Shown one piece after another: positions 7,411 through 10,875 of a stretch of 10,875 nt of DNA. Made by a program: the position numbers and the translations under genes. A model generated the notes under the pieces. The model saw only the letters and a program-made list of their open reading frames with translations, was not told where the DNA came from and ran no database searches. Location of the stretch: contig DUEF01000365.1 in NCBI GenBank assembly GCA_011176555.1, positions 1 through 10,875 of the forward strand, in the 5' to 3' direction. The stretch's first letter is position 1, and each line of letters starts with the position of its first letter. The DNA is from Caldilineae bacterium (GTDB lineage: Bacteria > Chloroflexota > Anaerolineae > J102).

Positions 7411-8163
7411 TCAAAGTGGGCGCTTGGCGGGGATGCCGACGCGCCGGGGATAGGATGATGGGGTGGGTTGATGTTTGCGCAGGAGCGTCAATGTTCGCCG
7501 AACATCGTCTCCGGGGATCGTCAGCGGGAAAACGCCGAGCAGTTCGCCGCCCAGCGTGGCGATGGCCTTTTGCGCGGCGTCGCATTCGGCTTGCGCCCTG
7601 GGGCCTTTGGGCAGCGCCACCAGCCCGCCGATGCGAGCGAAGGGCAGGGTGTACTCCACCAGGGTCGGGAGCGCGGCCACTGCCCGGGCCATGACCAGAT
7701 CGTATTGCTCGCGATGCTCAGGATCGTGTGCGAGTGTTTCCGCCCTCGCTTGCACGGCGGTAGCGGGCAAGGCCAGGGTCTGGATGACGGCGTGCAGGAA
7801 ATCCACCTTTTTGTGGATGGAATCGACCAGCGTGAACTGCATGTGCGGGCAGACGATCTGCCAGGGCAAGCCCGGTGCGCCCGCGCCGGAGCCAACGTCC
7901 AGCGCCCGCCAGCGTTGTTGGCGCAATTCGTGCACGCTCAGCTTCGCTGCTTTCGCCACCGGCGCCAGCAACGCCAGGCTGTCGAGATGGATTTTGGTGA
8001 TGATAGCCTCCGTCTCGCGCAGGGCGGTGATGTTGAAGCCCACCTCTTGCAGGGCGATGGTGTACGCCTGAAATTTTCGCAGGGCGTCATCGTCCAGAGG
8101 AACATCGAGAGCGACGGCGGCCCGCCTGAAATCCTCCCAGACGGGATCACGGATCGTTTTCAT
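7411..8163 (-). CDS. rsmG: 16S rRNA (guanine527-N7)-methyltransferase RsmG (GidB)
   Basis: A 250-residue SAM-dependent methyltransferase that modifies G527 in the 530 loop of 16S rRNA; loss in other bacteria gives low-level streptomycin resistance. The N-terminal helical part ends in GFNITALRE (42-50). Motif I is ALDVGSGAGAPGLP (87-100), followed by FTLVDSIHKKVDFL (110-123), QARAE (138-142) and YDLVMARAVAALPTLVEY (154-171). The C-terminal basic tail SYPRRVGIPAKRPL (237-250) is typical of RsmG. All expected parts are present at normal length. The start ATG lies 9 nt from a perfect -10 box, so the message should be almost leaderless. It heads a two-gene unit with the aminotransferase. It is not next to mnmG/gidA in this window. 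Confidence 0.95.
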   Translation of the reverse strand: MKTIRDPVWEDFRRAAVALDVPLDDDALRKFQAYTIALQEVGFNITALRETEAIITKIHLDSLALLAPVAKAAKLSVHELRQQRWRALDVGSGAGAPGLPWQIVCPHMQFTLVDSIHKKVDFLHAVIQTLALPATAVQARAETLAHDPEHREQYDLVMARAVAALPTLVEYTLPFARIGGLVALPKGPRAQAECDAAQKAIATLGGELLGVFPLTIPGDDVRRTLTLLRKHQPTPSSYPRRVGIPAKRPL

Positions 8164-8172
8164 AACCCCCCC

Positions 8173-8201
8173 ATTATACCCGGAACCCCACTTTGTGCTA
8201 G
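8173..8201 (-). promoter_or_regulatory. rsmG promoter giving a near-leaderless mRNA
   Basis: On the minus strand a perfect TATAAT (8178-8173), preceded 17 bp upstream by a weak CTAGCA (8201-8196; 3 of 6). Only seven G and two T separate the -10 from the ATG. The expected +1 is therefore within about three bases of the start codon, leaving no room for a Shine-Dalgarno. Confidence 0.65.
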
Positions 8202-8211
8202 GATTGGCAAG

Positions 8212-8301
8212 GATAAAAAATCAAAGATTAAAGATCAAAGCCGTCGTTGAAGCCGATCCCTTGATCCTTAATCTTTAATCTTTGATCCTTAATCTTTACC
8301 C
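8212..8301. repeat. Inverted YTTRATC heptamer array between rsmG and the methyltransferase
   Basis: The right half has five gap-free 7-bp units: CTTGATC, CTTAATC, TTTAATC, TTTGATC, CTTAATC (8260-8294), then a degenerate TTTACCC. The left half (8212-8239) holds the complementary unit GATYAAR in register: GATAAAA, AATCAAA, GATTAAA, GATCAAA. The two halves can pair into a long AT-rich hairpin with a roughly 20-nt loop (8240-8259). It sits between two divergent genes. Confidence 0.8.
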
Positions 8302-8323
8302 TAAATCTCCGCCAAAGATACCT

Positions 8324-9190
8324 ATGCCAACACCCACCGGCCACGCCCAGCGCTCCATCTGGGAACCCTACCTGACCAATTACGACGAAGGCTTGGGCCT
8401 CGTCTACGAACGCTTTGTGCTCAACGACTTTTTGGATGATCTGCGTCGTCGCGCTCGCATCCAAACCGTGCTGGAAGCGCCCATCTACGGCATGGCCGGC
8501 GTCAGCGGCATCAACAGCGTCAAATTGGCGCAGGATGGTTGCCAGGTGACGCTGGTGGATGATACGCCCGACCGCGCCGAACACGTCCGCCGCATCTGGT
8601 CCGAACTCGATCTGGCCCCCGACCTGGTCACCATTTCACCCGACCGGTGGGGAGCGCTGCCCCTCCCCGACGCCAGTTTCGATCTGACCTGGAATTGGGC
8701 GGCGCTGTGGTATCTGCCCGACGCCGCGGCGCTGTTGCAGGAACTGGCTCGCCTCAGCCGCCATTTGGTCTTCGTGGCCATGCCCAACAACCTGCAAGTG
8801 GGCTACTGGATGCGCAAACTGGTCATCGACCGGGACTTCTTCCCCACCGTGGACGAACGCTGGGTCAACATCGGTCTGGTGCGCCGCACCCTGGAGGAGG
8901 CCGGCGTCAAGATCATCGCCAGCGGCGTGCTCGACGTCCCGCCCTGGCCCGACACCGTCATGCCCGCCAACGAGGTGCTGAAGCGCCTGGGCATCCGCAG
9001 CAAAAAGCTGGAAGACCAATTCACCGGCGATAGCTGGAGTTGGAGCACGATGGCCTACTACCTGAACGAACAACCCGATCTACGGGATCAAGTAATCAAA
9101 TACGCCTGGTTGGATCACGCCCGGCTGCCCTGGCAGATGAAGGCGGTCTGGGCGCATCACCGCTGGCTCCTGGGCGAGGTGCAAGCATGA
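8324..9190 (+). CDS. Class I SAM-dependent methyltransferase of unknown substrate
   Basis: A 288-residue protein with a recognisable Rossmann-type core. Motif I is TVLEAPIYGMAGVSG (48-62), then the acidic strand end VTLVDDTPDRAEHVRR (75-90), and LPLPDASFDLTWNWAALWYL (112-131), the usual motif preceding the methyl-acceptor strand. Motif I is unusual: the common ExGxGxG pattern is replaced by a longer EAPIYGMAGVSG loop, so SAM binding is inferred rather than certain. The C-terminal half (about 150-288) is rich in Trp and has no match I recognise. The ATG at 8324 is chosen over a TTG at 8282 that lies inside the repeat array. No Shine-Dalgarno is seen. The stop overlaps the next start as ATGA, so translational coupling with the PLP enzyme is likely and a shared pathway is inferred. 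Confidence 0.7.
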   Translation: MPTPTGHAQRSIWEPYLTNYDEGLGLVYERFVLNDFLDDLRRRARIQTVLEAPIYGMAGVSGINSVKLAQDGCQVTLVDDTPDRAEHVRRIWSELDLAPDLVTISPDRWGALPLPDASFDLTWNWAALWYLPDAAALLQELARLSRHLVFVAMPNNLQVGYWMRKLVIDRDFFPTVDERWVNIGLVRRTLEEAGVKIIASGVLDVPPWPDTVMPANEVLKRLGIRSKKLEDQFTGDSWSWSTMAYYLNEQPDLRDQVIKYAWLDHARLPWQMKAVWAHHRWLLGEVQA

Positions 9191-10632
9191 ACAATCAACA
9201 AAAAAACGAGGCGGAGAGGCGGGCGTTCCTGACCGACTATCCGGCCTACGGTCAGACGGTAGGACTGGATGAACTGCGTCGGCGGGATTTCACGCGGCTG
9301 GACGAGCAAGGGCACACCTATCTGGACTACACAGGGGGCGGGCTTTACGCCATCAGCCTGGTCGAAAAGCATGCACGACTGCTCGAACAGTCCATCCTTG
9401 GCAATCCCCATTCGCAGAATCCAGCTTCGCTGGCGTCTACGCACTTGGTCGATCAGGCCCGCGCGGATGTGCTGCGCTATTTCAACGCCGATCCGGAGGA
9501 ATATCTCGTCATTTTTACGGCCAACGCCAGCGGCGCCCTCAAACTTCTGGCCGAAAGCTACCCCTTCGATGACAACGGCCATCTCCTGCTCGTGGCCGAC
9601 AACCACAACTCCGTGCATGGCATCCGGGAATTCGCCCACCGCAAGAATGCCTGCGTCACCTACGTGCCCCTGGATCCCAAATCCCTGCGGATCGATGAAA
9701 TAGGGCCTTATTTCGATGGCTGCCAGGGCTCCACGAACACGTTGTTCGCCTTCCCCGCCCAATCGAATTTCTCCGGGGTGCAGCATCCGCTCGATTGGAT
9801 CGAACGCGCGCATGGCAGGGGCTTCGATGTCCTGCTCGACGCTGCCGCTTTCGTCCCCACCAATCGTCTTGATCTCCAGCAGGTGCATCCCGATTACGTG
9901 CCCGTCTCCTTCTACAAAATGTTTGGCTATCCCACCGGCGTGGGTGCGATGTTGGCTCGTAAGGAAGCGCTGGCCAAGCTGCAGCGCCCCTGGTTCGCGG
10001 GCGGCACCGTGCAGATCGTCTCCACCAAAGCCGATCTCTACATCATGGCCGACGAGCACGAAGCCTTCGAAGAGGGCACGGTCAATTATCTCAATTTACC
10101 GGCCATCAGCACGGGCTTGCAACTCCTGCAAGAGACGGGCATCGACGTTATCCACGAGCGGGTGATGGCGCTGACGGCCTATTTGCTGACGCAATTGCAG
10201 CGGCTTTCGCACAGCAACGGCCAGACGATGGTGGAGCTTTACGGTCCCACCGACGCCAAGCAGCGCGGCGGAACCATCGCTTTCAACCTCCTGGACCCGA
10301 CCGGCGTCTATTTTCCCTTCCAGCAGGTCGAGGCCGAGGCCAATCAGGTCAACATTTCCATCCGGGCCGGCTGTTTCTGTAACCCCGGTGCCGGTGAATA
10401 CAGCCTGACCCACGTGGCCGAAGATGTGCGGCGCTGCGTGGAGGAATCCACCACGGGCGATCTCTTCGATTTCGACGCCTACCGCGAGTGCCTGGGTGAC
10501 AAGGCCACAGGAGCCGTGCGCGCCTCGCTGGGATTGGTCAGCAATTTCAAGGACGTTTCCCGCTTCCTGGACTTCCTGGCAGGCTTCCGCGACAGGGCGG
10601 CGGACGGCAGGTATGCGGAGAGAGGGTGTTGA
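9187..10632 (+). CDS. Class V PLP enzyme resembling the molybdenum cofactor sulfurase N-terminal domain
   Basis: A 481-residue fold-type I PLP enzyme. It follows the NifS-like half of eukaryotic Moco sulfurases closely: YLDYTGGGLY (45-54), GNPHS (72-76), VIFTANASGALKLLAESYPF (108-127), DNHNSVHGIRE (138-148), LFAFPAQSNFSG (186-197), the cofactor aspartate D218 in VLLDAAAF, the Schiff-base lysine K244 in SFYKMFGYPTGVG, FAGGTV (270-275), EEGTVNYL (295-302), SHSNG (341-345), IRAGCFCNPGAGE (392-404) and a closing VRASLGLVSNFKDV (444-457). C396/C398 fall where the sulfurase cysteine motif lies, so cysteine desulfuration is possible. The MOSC domain of full Moco sulfurases is absent. No molybdenum enzyme or cofactor gene is nearby, so the true substrate is open; a cysteine-desulfurase-like or other carbon-sulfur lyase role is the simplest guess. 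The start at 9187 (MNNQQKNEAE) overlaps the methyltransferase stop. Confidence 0.85.
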   Translation: MNNQQKNEAERRAFLTDYPAYGQTVGLDELRRRDFTRLDEQGHTYLDYTGGGLYAISLVEKHARLLEQSILGNPHSQNPASLASTHLVDQARADVLRYFNADPEEYLVIFTANASGALKLLAESYPFDDNGHLLLVADNHNSVHGIREFAHRKNACVTYVPLDPKSLRIDEIGPYFDGCQGSTNTLFAFPAQSNFSGVQHPLDWIERAHGRGFDVLLDAAAFVPTNRLDLQQVHPDYVPVSFYKMFGYPTGVGAMLARKEALAKLQRPWFAGGTVQIVSTKADLYIMADEHEAFEEGTVNYLNLPAISTGLQLLQETGIDVIHERVMALTAYLLTQLQRLSHSNGQTMVELYGPTDAKQRGGTIAFNLLDPTGVYFPFQQVEAEANQVNISIRAGCFCNPGAGEYSLTHVAEDVRRCVEESTTGDLFDFDAYRECLGDKATGAVRASLGLVSNFKDVSRFLDFLAGFRDRAADGRYAERGC

Positions 10633-10636
10633 GATT

Positions 10637-10650
10637 GCAAGTCGCAAGTG
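10637..10650. repeat. Two-copy heptamer GCAAGTC/GCAAGTG
   Basis: Two adjacent 7-bp units differing only at the last base, just past the PLP-enzyme stop. On its own this is trivial. It is listed because two other gaps in the window are also built on 7-bp units. Confidence 0.35.
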
Positions 10651-10672
10651 TTTAGCACAGGAAGGCTTAAAT

Positions 10673-10727
10673 GGACGTAGAGTTAGCTACGCTAAAGCGT
10701 CCAGCCGAATCACGGATTCGGCTGGAC
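10673..10727. repeat. Stacked palindromes including a perfect 13-bp hairpin
   Basis: GTCCAGCCGAATC (10699-10711), loop ACG, and its exact complement (10715-10727) form a 13-bp stem with a triloop. Immediately upstream are ACGCT-AA-AGCGT (10689-10700), CGTAG/CTACG (10676-10691) and an outer GGACG/CGTCC pair (10673-10702). No T-run follows on the plus strand, and only three T follow on the minus strand. It may act as an attenuated terminator or mRNA-stabilising hairpin for the PLP gene, or be a REP-like repeat. A further small palindrome, CGACT-GA-AGTCG, lies at 10786-10797. Confidence 0.7.
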
Positions 10728-10825
10728 ACAAACCCGGGAAGTTAACCGCCAGCTTATTTACGCCTCGCTGTACCAGCACTTTCGGCGACTGAAGTCGGCC
10801 GGCAATGTGAAAACAGCGCCTCGGG

Positions 10826-10854
10826 TTGCCTCTCCCACCCTGCCGTGCTATACT
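10826..10854 (+). promoter_or_regulatory. Promoter reading out of the right edge
   Basis: TTGCCT (10826-10831), 17 bp, then an extended -10 TGC-TATACT (TG at 10846-10847, hexamer 10849-10854). The -35 matches at 4 of 6 and the -10 at 5 of 6 positions. It implies a plus-strand gene starting just beyond the window. The rest of 10633-10825 holds no open frame with family likeness. Confidence 0.55.
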
Positions 10855-10875
10855 GAAATCGTTCCGTTCCCCGCC

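Noticed and set aside
8212..8301. CRISPR-like array
   Set aside because: Units are 7 bp with no spacers and an inverted arrangement; no cas genes are present.
9157..10059. A 300-codon open frame on the minus strand across the PLP enzyme
   Set aside because: It is antisense to a gene with dense PLP-enzyme motifs and has no recognisable domain.
10699..10727. Standard intrinsic terminator for the PLP gene
   Set aside because: The stem is strong, but ACAAACCC follows instead of a T-run, so I list it as a palindrome and leave termination open.
10424..10792. Open frame overlapping the PLP gene end and running into the gap
   Set aside because: It is out of frame with the PLP gene, mostly within it, and the tail translates the palindromes without any family likeness.

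Overview
This is a compact, GC-rich bacterial chromosome segment. It carries ten protein-coding genes, one of them cut by the left edge, and no RNA genes, transposons or CRISPR arrays. The gene set is housekeeping-like: RarA, an MntR/DtxR regulator, archaeal-type class I aldolase, MurA and RsmG. MurA with an Asp active site, DUF62, GT-C membrane proteins and intergenic heptamer repeats suggest an uncultured Chloroflexota-like lineage (Anaerolineae/Caldilineae style). That placement is an impression from gene style, not a measured phylogeny.

Left part (1-2745). The start of rarA, on the minus strand, diverges from a metal-dependent repressor of the MntR/DtxR family. The repressor promoter is overlaid by alternating CTAAA/TTTAG half-sites that look like an autoregulatory operator. 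A small Mth938/NDUFAF3-fold protein follows 27 bp behind the repressor. Converging on this pair is a class I fructose-bisphosphate aldolase, closed by a clear intrinsic terminator.

Middle part (2808-6564). Three plus-strand genes follow one another: a DUF62 S-adenosylmethionine hydrolase with an intact Asp-Arg-His triad; MurA with Asp in place of the fosfomycin-target Cys; and a multi-spanning GT-C-like membrane protein. An inverted array of CCAATA heptamers fills the murA/membrane-protein gap.

Right part (6579-10875). On the minus strand, rsmG and a class IV aminotransferase form a tight pair. rsmG has a perfect TATAAT placed so that its mRNA should be nearly leaderless. An inverted array of YTTRATC heptamers separates rsmG from a divergent plus-strand pair: a class I methyltransferase with an odd motif I, and a stand-alone molybdenum-cofactor-sulfurase-like PLP enzyme. 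These two overlap by ATGA. This pair is the best candidate for an uncharacterised pathway. The last 240 bases are non-coding, with stacked palindromes and a good promoter reading out of the window.

Recurrent features are extended -10 promoters (TGGTAAAAT twice, TGCTATACT once), few Shine-Dalgarno sites (good ones only before the Mth938 gene and the aldolase), and three different intergenic arrays that share a 7-bp repeat unit.
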